From NCBI RefSeq assembly GCF_016586355.1, contig NZ_BLYI01000013.1, positions 1 through 61,525 on the forward strand: DNA of 61,525 bases, in the 5' to 3' direction. The number at the start of each line of letters is the position of its first letter. The stretch's first letter is position 1. Positions 1-7,331 of the stretch are shown here, one piece after another. The notes beneath the pieces are model-generated. The model was not told where the DNA came from. It saw only the letters and a list, made by a program, of their open reading frames with translations, and did not search any database. This DNA is from Anaerostipes butyraticus (lineage in GTDB: Bacteria; Bacillota; Clostridia; Lachnospirales; Lachnospiraceae). Position numbers and translations under genes: made by a program.

Positions 1-527
1 AGAAAGACGGAGGAATCCTGAACAAACATGGAGTCGTAGAATATGTAAACGGAATCGCTCCGGGAGTCTTCGTAACAGTTTCCACACCGAATGAAGAGAT
101 CGCGTACCAGATGAGCTATCACAGCATGGGACCTGGACCGCTCTGGACTCTGTATCGTCCATTCCATCTGTGCAATCTTGAGACTCCGTTGTCTGTCGCA
201 AAAGCTGTTATTGATGGAGAAGTCACATGTGTACCGATCGATGGACTGGTATCTGAGTGTATCACAAGAGCGAAGATCAACCTGAAAGCAGGACAGACGA
301 TCGATGGAATCGGAGGATACACAACATATGGATCCATTGCAGAAGCAAAAGAATCCGATGAAAAAGGATATGTTCCATATGGCCTGGTAACAAACAAAGC
401 GGTTATGAAGAGAGACGTGAAGAAAGGCCAGCTCCTTACATATGATGATATCGAACTGGACAAGAGCACACTGGTTTATAAACTGAGAAAAGAACAGGAT
501 GCAATGTACGGAAAGAACGTATTATAA
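1..527 (+). CDS. COG4091-like NAD(P)-dependent oxidoreductase, C-terminal part (SAF domain)
   Basis: The reading frame is open from base 3 and has no start in the window, so only the last ~175 residues of a probably ~430-residue protein are present. The tail has the layout of predicted homoserine-dehydrogenase-like oxidoreductases ending in a SAF domain: a conserved stretch around YHSMGPGPLWTLYRPFHLCN, then a hinge and a C-terminal segment with KRDVKKGQLLTYDDIELD, typical of SAF folds. The Rossmann part would lie upstream and cannot be seen. It is followed after 21 bases by an aldolase, a YjbQ protein and a TIM homologue, so it probably oxidises or reduces a sugar or polyol in the same pathway. 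The substrate is unknown. Confidence 0.6.
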   Translation, partial: KDGGILNKHGVVEYVNGIAPGVFVTVSTPNEEIAYQMSYHSMGPGPLWTLYRPFHLCNLETPLSVAKAVIDGEVTCVPIDGLVSECITRAKINLKAGQTIDGIGGYTTYGSIAEAKESDEKGYVPYGLVTNKAVMKRDVKKGQLLTYDDIELDKSTLVYKLRKEQDAMYGKNVL

Positions 528-548
528 AAAATACAGGAGGAAGAAGGA

Positions 549-1421
549 ATGTTAGTTACACTGAAAGAACTGCTGGATCAGGCGAAAGAAGAAAAGAAGG
601 CAGTCGGAGCTTTTAATGGAACCACATTGGAAGCGATCCGCGGCATTATCCAGGCGGCAGAAGAACTGGATACGCCGGTCATCTTACAGCATGCTCAAAG
701 TCACGATGATATGATTGACCTGGAAGAGATCGGCCCGGTGATGCTCTATTACGCAAAACGAGCAAAAGTTCCGGTAGCGCTTCACCTGGATCATGGAAGC
801 ACGCTGGAGAGATGTGTACAGGCTCTTCGTCTTGGATTTACATCTGTGATGTATGATGCTTCTGCAAAAAGTTTTGAAGAAAATGTAGAAGAGACAAAGG
901 AGATCGTAAAAATCGCTCATGCTGTGGGAGCCAGTGTAGAGGCGGAACTGGGACACATTTTTACATCTGAAGTCGTGCATGGAGAAGGGGGCGATTCTGA
1001 TAGCAAAGATGATTATGAGAATCTGGATGATATTTATACGGACCCTCAGGTAGCAAAAGAATTTGTAGAAAAAACTGGTGTTGACTGTCTTGCAGTAGCT
1101 TTTGGTACAACCCATGGAGTATATCTGACAGAGCCAAAACTGGATCTGCCGAGGGTTGCCAGAATTCGAGATGCGGCCAATGTTCCGCTGGTTATGCATG
1201 GGGGATCCGGAGTATCTGACGAAGACTACAAAGTCGCGATTGAAAATGGAATATGCAAAGTAAATTATTACACATATATGAATACGGCAGGAGGCAGAGC
1301 TTCCAAAGAATACTGGGAAGATGAGGAAAAACCGTTGTTCTATGATTCTATGTCTCTGGCAGCCACCGAGGCAATCAAAGAAGATGTAAAAAAAGCGATT
1401 AAAGTATTCCAGAAAAAATAA
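549..1421 (+). CDS. Class II (zinc) ketose-bisphosphate aldolase
   Basis: This 290-residue protein belongs to the FbaA/GatY/KbaY class II aldolases, which split a ketose phosphate or bisphosphate into dihydroxyacetone phosphate and an aldehyde. Visible signatures are HLDHG (79-83, catalytic Asp and zinc His), AELGH (zinc Glu/His), FGTTHGVY (zinc His) and the phosphate-binding MHGGSG. The ATG at 549 follows AGGAGGAAGAAGG. It sits between an oxidoreductase and YjbQ/TIM genes, which suggests a dedicated catabolic aldolase and not the glycolytic enzyme. Fructose-1,6-bisphosphate, tagatose-1,6-bisphosphate or a shorter or branched ketose phosphate are all possible, and the sequence alone does not decide. 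Confidence 0.85.
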   Translation: MLVTLKELLDQAKEEKKAVGAFNGTTLEAIRGIIQAAEELDTPVILQHAQSHDDMIDLEEIGPVMLYYAKRAKVPVALHLDHGSTLERCVQALRLGFTSVMYDASAKSFEENVEETKEIVKIAHAVGASVEAELGHIFTSEVVHGEGGDSDSKDDYENLDDIYTDPQVAKEFVEKTGVDCLAVAFGTTHGVYLTEPKLDLPRVARIRDAANVPLVMHGGSGVSDEDYKVAIENGICKVNYYTYMNTAGGRASKEYWEDEEKPLFYDSMSLAATEAIKEDVKKAIKVFQKK

Positions 1422-1441
1422 TCAAGTGCGGAGGAAAAGAA

Positions 1442-1963
1442 ATGGCAGTATATAAAGAACAAATCAGTGTAAAATCTCACGGAAAAACACCGACTTATGT
1501 GGACATCACGCCACAGGTAAAAGAAGCGATTGAAAAGAGCGGAATCCAGAATGGCATCTGTACAGTAATATCTCCACATACAACCTGCTCTGTATTTTTT
1601 GAAGAGTTTGTCCATGATTATAATGAAGATGGAGACGAATTCCTGCAGGAAGATTTAAATCATGTATTGGAAAAAATCATTCCGGATCAGACCAGTGCGG
1701 ATATCTATGTTTATCCGGGCGAAAAGCATTATGAAGCAGTTGAATCATGGCCGAATGCAGAAGAATATCTTCCAGGCGGAGACAGAACGGCGCTGTGGAA
1801 CTGTGATGCCCATCTAAAGGCTACATTGATCGGCTCCAGCCAGGTGTTTGAAGTGGATAATGGAAAACTTGGTGTGGGAACAACGGGATATGTTTATTTT
1901 GCGGATTTTGACCGCACCCGTCCGCGTACAAGAAAATGCAAGATAATCGTTATGGGAGAGTAG
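1442..1963 (+). CDS. YjbQ/UPF0047 family protein, copy 1
   Basis: A 173-residue protein of the YjbQ (UPF0047, 'secondary thiamine-phosphate synthase') family. It keeps the family His motif as SPHTTCSVFFEE and the C-terminal core DAHLKATLIGSS...GTTGYVYFADFD. It is longer than the classic ~138-residue YjbQ, with an insertion after EFLQEDLNHVLEKIIP. A second member of this long subtype (38829-39356) sits in another sugar operon in this window. The gene starts 20 bases after the aldolase, and its end overlaps the leader of the TIM homologue. Family membership is clear. A thiamine role is doubtful here, and a reaction on a sugar phosphate is an inference from context. Confidence 0.8.
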   Translation: MAVYKEQISVKSHGKTPTYVDITPQVKEAIEKSGIQNGICTVISPHTTCSVFFEEFVHDYNEDGDEFLQEDLNHVLEKIIPDQTSADIYVYPGEKHYEAVESWPNAEEYLPGGDRTALWNCDAHLKATLIGSSQVFEVDNGKLGVGTTGYVYFADFDRTRPRTRKCKIIVMGE

Positions 1964-1974
1964 GAGGAAGTCGT

Positions 1975-2664
1975 ATGGCAAAAGCAGAATCACCATTCTT
2001 AATTGTAAATCCTAAGTCTTATCTTTACGGAAAAGAAAGTCTGGAGCTTGCAAAAGCTTCTGACCAGGTGGCAGCGGATACAGGCCTTCAGATTTATTTT
2101 ACCTGTCCATATGCAGATATCCGTATGATAAAAGAAAATACCAGCCATTTGATCATATGTGCTCAGTCCATGGACCCGCTGGCGCCGGGAAGAGGAATGG
2201 GACATGTTCTTCCGGAATCCTTAAAAGAGGCAGGTGCAGAAGCTGTATTTCTGAATCATGCAGAAAACCAGAAAACGGTAAGCGAATTATATCATACCAT
2301 TCAGAGGGCAAAAGAATTAGGAATGATCACGGTAGTATGCGCTGATTCCACGGTAGAAGCAAAAGCTGTGGCGTGTATGGATCCGGACATTGTTCTGGCA
2401 GAGCCGACTGACCTGATTGGAACCGGACAGGTGGCGGACGATTCTTACACAACGGAAACCGTAAAAGCTTTAAATGAAGTGAATCCAAATGTATTAGTTA
2501 TGATCGCTTCAGGCGTCAGCACTGCGGAAGACTGTTACAATGTTGTAAAACTCGGCGCAGACGGAACAGGAGCTACTTCAGGAATTTTAAATGCTCCTTC
2601 TCCGGCAGAACGAGTGAGAGAAATGGCAGAAGCAATCGTGAAAGCAAAAAGCGAGAAGCAGTAA
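1975..2664 (+). CDS. Archaeal-type triosephosphate isomerase homologue
   Basis: A 229-residue TIM-barrel protein; the ATG at 1975 is chosen because GGAGGAAGTCGT precedes it. Catalytic residues of triosephosphate isomerase can be matched: Lys in NPKSY, His in LNHAEN and Glu in AEPTDLIGTG, with a phosphate loop around ASGVSTAEDC and GATSGIL. The short length and the LNHxEN and EPxxLIGTG forms resemble archaeal TIM, not the ~250-residue bacterial enzyme. Being last in a catabolic operon, it may isomerise triose or tetrulose phosphates, as EryH-type paralogues do in erythritol pathways. A housekeeping tpiA is expected elsewhere. Confidence 0.75.
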   Translation: MAKAESPFLIVNPKSYLYGKESLELAKASDQVAADTGLQIYFTCPYADIRMIKENTSHLIICAQSMDPLAPGRGMGHVLPESLKEAGAEAVFLNHAENQKTVSELYHTIQRAKELGMITVVCADSTVEAKAVACMDPDIVLAEPTDLIGTGQVADDSYTTETVKALNEVNPNVLVMIASGVSTAEDCYNVVKLGADGTGATSGILNAPSPAERVREMAEAIVKAKSEKQ

Positions 2665-2705
2665 GCTGCCTGAATTGAAACAGCTGATATAACATACTAT
2701 TTGTC

Positions 2706-2747
2706 ATCAGGGAACCGTACAATCTGTATGGCTCCCTGATATTTTTT
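2706..2747 (+). terminator. Intrinsic terminator of the aldolase/TIM operon
   Basis: The arms ATCAGGGA and TCCCTGAT enclose a second stem, CCGTAC/GTATGG, and are followed by a run of T. It lies 41 bases after the TIM homologue stop codon and ends this operon. Confidence 0.85.
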
Positions 2748-2769
2748 ATTTCTGTATTAACATAGGTAA

Positions 2770-2798
2770 ATGACAAAATTTTCTGATTTAGATATAAT
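2770..2798 (+). promoter_or_regulatory. Probable sigma-A promoter for the Crp/Fnr gene
   Basis: ATGACA (2770-2775) and TATAAT (2793-2798) are 17 bases apart. The next gene starts at 3013, so the leader would be ~205 bases. The 348-base gap 2665-3012 otherwise holds only the terminator above; short open frames in it lack ribosome sites. Confidence 0.55.
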
Positions 2799-3012
2799 AA
2801 AAAAATATCCAGTGATTTTCCACAAAGTCTTTGACTGTTTGATCAGGAAATGTTTTATGACAGTTTGAACAGCCGGAAGAGGAGATGCAGCAAAAGGGGA
2901 TCTATAAGGGACGAATCAGATCAATCGAAAATAATCAATATAAAACTGGCTGTTGCTGCTGTTGTTTTGACAGACCGTTCAGAATGTCAGGAAAGCGTTA
3001 CCGAAATGGGGG

Positions 3013-3606
3013 ATGTGTATAAAAGCATATGATTTTTACAGGGATGTCTGCGGTTTGAAAGATGAAGGACTGATACAGAGAATTTCATCTGCAACAGAAC
3101 ACAGATATCTGAAAAAAGGCGAGTTTGTGGTTCGGATCGGAGAGACTCTGAGTGATGTTTATTTTCTGGAAACCGGGATCGCAAGAGGATATTTACTGGA
3201 TGCAGGCGGGAAAGATGTAACAGACTGTTTCAGCTTCCAGTGCGGAAACGCAGTCATGCCCTTTTGCCAGATGGAGACGGATATTCCATCTTCTATGGCG
3301 ATTGAAATGCTGGAAGACGGCAGCTTTTTTTGCGTTCCCATATCAGAAGTGATGGAACTGCAGAAGAGTTATCATGAAGTGACTCTGTTTTACAATCGGC
3401 TTCTGATAAAAGCCTTGAATGAACATTGGAGACTGAAGCAGATCTTAAATCAGTACACTGCGATCCAAAGATATCAGTGGTTTTTACAGGAATATCCTGA
3501 TTTGATCAACCGGGTCAGTAATAAACATATCGCATCGTTTATTGGCATGACTCCCGTTACTTTAAGCCGGCTTCGGAGAACTTTAAGAGAAGACCGGAAA
3601 AAGTAA
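3013..3606 (+). CDS. Crp/Fnr-family transcriptional regulator
   Basis: A 197-residue protein with an N-terminal cyclic-nucleotide-binding-like beta roll (about 20-115, including KKGEFVVRIGETLSDVYFLETG) and a C-terminal winged helix (about 160-195) with recognition helix SFIGMTPVTLSRLRRTL. No Fnr-type iron-sulfur cysteine cluster is visible. It is just upstream of gldA, whose promoter carries a perfect inverted repeat (3638-3655), so it may control glycerol dehydrogenase; that link is inferred. The ATG at 3013 has GGGGG directly before it, an unusually close ribosome site, so the exact start is less certain than the frame. Confidence 0.8.
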   Translation: MCIKAYDFYRDVCGLKDEGLIQRISSATEHRYLKKGEFVVRIGETLSDVYFLETGIARGYLLDAGGKDVTDCFSFQCGNAVMPFCQMETDIPSSMAIEMLEDGSFFCVPISEVMELQKSYHEVTLFYNRLLIKALNEHWRLKQILNQYTAIQRYQWFLQEYPDLINRVSNKHIASFIGMTPVTLSRLRRTLREDRKK

Positions 3607-3637
3607 AATGTTTTGCGCTTTTTCTTTTGTAGATTTC

Positions 3638-3658
3638 ATATCACAGGTTTGATATAAT
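3638..3658 (+). promoter_or_regulatory. gldA -10 element with overlapping inverted repeat
   Basis: ATATCA-N6-TGATAT (3638-3655) is a perfect 6-bp inverted repeat overlapping TATAAT (3653-3658). This is the layout of an operator for a dimeric regulator; the adjacent Crp/Fnr protein is the obvious candidate. No good -35 is seen. Confidence 0.5.
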
Positions 3659-3697
3659 GATAACAAAGAAAAAACAAAACACGATGGAGGTGCGATT

Positions 3698-4789
3698 ATG
3701 GCAATGATAATAGGAAGTCCGACTCGTTATATTCAGGGAAAGGGAGAGATGAAGAATCTCTGCTCCTATGCGGGAAATTTTGGTAAAAAACTCTACGTCC
3801 TGACCAGCGCATCCGGAAGAGGACGGGTAGAGCCGTCCATCAAGGAAGGCCAGGGAGACTGCAGCATTACATATGAAGTATTCCAGGGGGAATGCTGCAT
3901 GACAGAGATCAATCGTATCAAGGAAGCAGCCGGCAGTATCGGCAGTGATGTGATCGTAGGAATCGGTGGTGGAAAGATACTGGATACGGCCAAAGCCGTG
4001 GCGTATTATATGAATAAACCGGTGATGATCGTACCGACCATCGCATCTACAGATGCCCCTTGCAGCGCTCTTTCTGTTATTTATACAGATGAAGGAGTGT
4101 TTGAGAAATATCTGTTCCTTCCGACCAGCCCGAACATGGTGATTGTTGATACAGAGATTGTAAGCAAGGCTCCGGCCAGACTGCTGATCTCCGGCATGGG
4201 AGATGCGCTGGCAACCTACTTTGAGGCGAGAGCCTGCAAACGTTCTGATGCGGTAAACTGTGTAGGAGGAAAATGCACTCTGGCGGCTATGAGTCTTGCA
4301 CAGCTGTGCTATGATACTCTGATTGGCAGCGGAATCAAGGCAATGACAGCAGTGAAAGAAGGAATCTGCACTAAGGCAGTGGAAGATATCATTGAGGCAA
4401 ATACATATCTGTCAGGAATCGGATTTGAGAGTGCGGGCCTGGCCGGCGCTCATGCGATCCACAATGGGCTGACTGCCATAGAAGAGACGCATCAGTTTTA
4501 CCATGGAGAGAAAGTAGCTTTTGGAACACTGGTTCAGCTGGTGCTTGAGGATGCCGATGAAGATGAGCTTATGGAAGTGCTGGATTTCTGCATTGAAGTG
4601 GGACTGCCGGTTACCTTGAAGGAACTGGGAATTACAGAAACCAGTCCAGAGCGTATCATGGAAGCTGCGAAGCTTGCCTGCGCGCCGGAAGACACCATGG
4701 GCAATATGCCGTTTGAAGTGACGCCGGATGATGTATATGCGGCAATCATGGGAGCAGATGCTCTTGGAAGATACTACAGCGAATCATAA
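3698..4789 (+). CDS. gldA: Glycerol dehydrogenase
   Basis: A 363-residue iron-type alcohol dehydrogenase of the GldA class, which oxidises glycerol to dihydroxyacetone with NAD. The NAD-binding GIGGGKILDTAKAVA, the substrate region PTIASTDAPCSALSV and the zinc ligands Asp in GMGDAL, His in LAGAHAIHNGL and His in YHGEKVAFG are all present. Length is normal for the family. The ATG follows GATGGAGGTGCG. It stands alone with its own promoter and terminator, next to a Crp/Fnr regulator. Reduction of small hydroxyketones is an alternative physiological direction. Confidence 0.92.
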   Translation: MAMIIGSPTRYIQGKGEMKNLCSYAGNFGKKLYVLTSASGRGRVEPSIKEGQGDCSITYEVFQGECCMTEINRIKEAAGSIGSDVIVGIGGGKILDTAKAVAYYMNKPVMIVPTIASTDAPCSALSVIYTDEGVFEKYLFLPTSPNMVIVDTEIVSKAPARLLISGMGDALATYFEARACKRSDAVNCVGGKCTLAAMSLAQLCYDTLIGSGIKAMTAVKEGICTKAVEDIIEANTYLSGIGFESAGLAGAHAIHNGLTAIEETHQFYHGEKVAFGTLVQLVLEDADEDELMEVLDFCIEVGLPVTLKELGITETSPERIMEAAKLACAPEDTMGNMPFEVTPDDVYAAIMGADALGRYYSES

Positions 4790-4797
4790 ACAGCCAG

Positions 4798-4838
4798 AAG
4801 AAGAGAGAAGCATGAAACGTGTTTTCTCTCTTCTTTTT
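4798..4838 (+). terminator. gldA terminator
   Basis: AAGAAGAGAGAA (4798-4809) pairs with TTCTCTCTTCTT (4824-4835), followed by T residues. It starts 9 bases after the gldA stop. Confidence 0.75.
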
Positions 4839-4922
4839 CTGACGCAAATAGGTGAAAGAAGGAGTTCGTCTATTGATGATGTGGAAGGGCGGACACACTT
4901 TTTAAAACTGTTTTAAAAAGTA

Positions 4923-4951
4923 TTGACAGAATAAAAAAAGAAGAGTACTCT
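4923..4951 (+). promoter_or_regulatory. Possible promoter of the VOC-ROK-PHP operon
   Basis: A perfect TTGACA (4923-4928) is followed 17 bases later by TACTCT, a poor -10. It lies 40 bases before the VOC start, so an activator or alternative spacing may be involved. Confidence 0.4.
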
Positions 4952-4992
4952 GAAAATGACATCGAAAACAGAAAAAAGATATGGAGGATAAT

Positions 4993-5376
4993 ATGGGAAT
5001 TGAACATGTAGCAATGTATGTAAACGATCTGGAAGGAGCCAGGAAATTTTTTGAGACATATTTTAATGCGGAATCGAATGACCTGTATCATAATAAAACA
5101 ACGGATTTCAAATCTTACTTTTTGACCTTTGACCAGGGATCCAGACTGGAAATCATGACGAAACCAGGAATGCAGGATGAGGAAAAGACACTGGCCAGAA
5201 CCGGTCTGATACATATTGCATTCCAGACAGGAAGCAAAGAAAAAGTAGATGAGCTGACAAACCGGCTGAAAGAAGATGGGTATGAAGTGGTCAGCGGACC
5301 GAGGACAACAGGAGACGGGTATTATGAAAGCTGCGTTGTTGCTCTGGAAGGAAATCAGATTGAAATTACGGTATAG
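4993..5376 (+). CDS. VOC-superfamily (glyoxalase/bleomycin-resistance fold) protein
   Basis: A 127-residue protein with the vicinal-oxygen-chelate layout: N-terminal [20 protein letters not shown], central [10 protein letters not shown] and C-terminal [16 protein letters not shown]. The start is set at 4993 and not 4981 because GGAGGATAAT then serves as the ribosome site. His in IEHVA, His in IHIAF and the final Glu are plausible metal ligands. Such enzymes include lactoylglutathione lyase and methylmalonyl-CoA epimerase, but the specific reaction cannot be told. It heads an operon with a ROK regulator and a PHP phosphoesterase. Confidence 0.75.
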   Translation: MGIEHVAMYVNDLEGARKFFETYFNAESNDLYHNKTTDFKSYFLTFDQGSRLEIMTKPGMQDEEKTLARTGLIHIAFQTGSKEKVDELTNRLKEDGYEVVSGPRTTGDGYYESCVVALEGNQIEITV

Positions 5377-5394
5377 GAAGAGCGGAGGAATAGG

Positions 5395-6381
5395 ATGTCC
5401 TGTACATTTGAAGTAAAAAAACTAAACCGGCAGCTGATCCGGGATGTGATGCGCGGCGGGCACAGTTACACCAAAGCAGATATCGGACGAGAGACCGGAC
5501 TTTCTCTGGCGACCTGCGGGACAATTTTGAATGAGATGCTGCAGACGAAAGAAGTGCTGGAAGCTGCACGGCAGAAGTCCAGCGGCGGGAGACCGGCAGT
5601 CTGCTATCAGTATAATAAGGATTATTACCGTATGATCGGACTCTACGCTGACAATGGCAGCGCGTGCGGTCACCTTGGATATGTGGTATACAACGCCCTG
5701 GAAGAAGTAATCGAAGAGGGAAGAGAGAATGTCAGGGAAGTGAATGTAGAGAGCATAATCCAAAAGCTTGATCTTTTGATGGATTCTTATGAGAATGTCA
5801 GGGGGATTTCCATAGGAATTCCGGGAATTGTGTCTCAGGGACAGATTAAAAGCTGCGATATTGAAAGCCTGGAACTGGCCGGGCTGGAAGAAATGCTGAG
5901 GAAAAGATATCAGATATATGTCAGTGTAGGGAATGATATGAACTATATTACTTATGGGGCATATGACCGCCAGGAAAGTAAAGAAGATCTGAGCGTTTTA
6001 TATTTTCCGCAGAATCATTATGCAGGATGCGGAAGCATTGTAAATGGGGAGCTGCTTTATGGATCCGGACAGATGGCAGGAGAGATTTCTTATCTGTACC
6101 GGGCAGAAGGAATTCCCAGACCGGATTCCGGGAAAGCCGTCGAACCGGCATGGTTTCTGGCAAAACTGCTGATTGATCTGACAGCGTTCTTAAATCCGGC
6201 GAAAATCCTTCTGATCAGTCATGATCCGGGAAAGATCCCGTGGGAGGAAGCCGTCAGCATCTGCAGGAAGACTTTAACGGAAGAAGAGATGCCGGTGATC
6301 GAAATATCATCGGAGTTTTACCAAAATTATATTCATGGTCTTGCGGCATTGACGCTGCATGAACAGAGATATCGGATATAA
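5395..6381 (+). CDS. ROK-family transcriptional regulator
   Basis: A 328-residue protein with an N-terminal winged helix (about 8-60: NRQLIRDVMRGGHSYTKADI, then a recognition helix near TGLSLATCGTILNEML) followed by an actin-like ROK fold (GIPGIVSQG, and GCGSIVNGELLYGSGQMAGEI near 210-230). The usual ROK zinc cysteine motif after the GEI segment is missing, which suggests a regulator and not a sugar kinase. It lies 18 bases after the VOC gene and 11 before the PHP gene. It probably senses a sugar or sugar phosphate and regulates this operon. Confidence 0.8.
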   Translation: MSCTFEVKKLNRQLIRDVMRGGHSYTKADIGRETGLSLATCGTILNEMLQTKEVLEAARQKSSGGRPAVCYQYNKDYYRMIGLYADNGSACGHLGYVVYNALEEVIEEGRENVREVNVESIIQKLDLLMDSYENVRGISIGIPGIVSQGQIKSCDIESLELAGLEEMLRKRYQIYVSVGNDMNYITYGAYDRQESKEDLSVLYFPQNHYAGCGSIVNGELLYGSGQMAGEISYLYRAEGIPRPDSGKAVEPAWFLAKLLIDLTAFLNPAKILLISHDPGKIPWEEAVSICRKTLTEEEMPVIEISSEFYQNYIHGLAALTLHEQRYRI

Positions 6382-6392
6382 GGAGGAACATA

Positions 6393-7280
6393 ATGAATAC
6401 AATTGATTTGCATATGCACAGCATTTTCAGCATTGACGGTACATATCAGCCGGAGGAACTCTATGCTATGTGCAAAAAGCAGGGAATCCGGTATATGGCC
6501 ATTGCGGATCATAACAGTGTCAGGGGCAGCAGGAAATTACTGGATGTGAAAAAAGAAGATGATCCTGCTGTGGTGCCGGCCATTGAGCTGGACTGCACTT
6601 GTGAAGGAAAGGATTTTCATCTGCTGGGCTATGGTATTGATGTAAAGGATCCGGTTTATGAAAAGATAGAAAATGATTTTTTGTCTCAGGAAATTCAGAA
6701 TGGGGAAGCAAGGCTTGCATATACAAGAGAAAAAATAGGGTTTCAGTTTGAAGATGCCGTGATAGACCGTTTGAAAATACTGGGAGTGATTACACCGGAA
6801 GCGATTATGGAAGCATGTATGATGGACGAGAGAAACCGCAAACATGAAAGAATGCAGCCGTATCTGGAAGGAGGGAGCAGGAGTGATAATCCTATGGTAA
6901 ACTTCTACTGGGATTATTTTTCTCAGGGGAAAGAGGGCTATGTGCCGACAGTGTTCCCGAAACTCAGAGATATGGTGGATATGATTCATAGTCAGGGCGG
7001 CCTGGCGGTTCTGGCTCATCCGGGAAATAATGTAAAAGAAGAGGAAGCCCTTCTGAAAGCTGTTATTTCCTGTGGGATTGACGGAATGGAAGTGTACTCT
7101 TCTTACCACAGCGCTGAACAGATTCAATATTACAAGAAGAAGGCGCAGGAAGCCGGCCTGCTGGAAACCTGCGGCAGTGATTTTCACGGCAAAACAAAAC
7201 CGTCCATTCATCCTGGACAATGCGACTGTCCGGATAAGGAACGGGAGATATTAGAAAAAGCCTTGAAAAAGATTTTATGA
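6393..7280 (+). CDS. PHP-domain phosphoesterase
   Basis: A 295-residue PHP-fold protein. Motifs in order are DLHMHSIFSIDG (metal His residues, near 5-16), ADHNSVRG, the central ELDC segment, LAHPGNN and GSDFHG near the C-terminus, which together form the usual trinuclear metal site. It resembles the TrpH/YciV branch, which removes phosphate from nucleotide 3',5'-bisphosphates or RNA 5' ends. The ATG at 6393 follows AAGGAGGAACATA. Clustering with VOC and ROK genes suggests a metabolic phosphatase, but the substrate is unknown. Confidence 0.8.
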   Translation: MNTIDLHMHSIFSIDGTYQPEELYAMCKKQGIRYMAIADHNSVRGSRKLLDVKKEDDPAVVPAIELDCTCEGKDFHLLGYGIDVKDPVYEKIENDFLSQEIQNGEARLAYTREKIGFQFEDAVIDRLKILGVITPEAIMEACMMDERNRKHERMQPYLEGGSRSDNPMVNFYWDYFSQGKEGYVPTVFPKLRDMVDMIHSQGGLAVLAHPGNNVKEEEALLKAVISCGIDGMEVYSSYHSAEQIQYYKKKAQEAGLLETCGSDFHGKTKPSIHPGQCDCPDKEREILEKALKKIL

Positions 7281-7283
7281 AAT

Positions 7284-7322
7284 AAAAAAGGTGCTGGTCT
7301 TTTTTTGGACCAACACCTTTTT
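7284..7322. terminator. Bidirectional terminator between the PHP gene and glmS
   Basis: AAAAAGGTGCTGGTC faces GGACCAACACCTTTTT, with A and T runs on both sides, so it can end transcription from both converging genes. Confidence 0.85.
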
Positions 7323-7331
7323 GGCGTCAAT

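Noticed and set aside
2850-3032. 60-codon open frame before the Crp/Fnr gene
   Set aside because: Basic composition, no ribosome site, overlaps the start of the real gene.
6537-7220. 227-codon open frame antisense to the PHP gene
   Set aside because: No ribosome site and an unlikely composition; the PHP motifs on the + strand are decisive.
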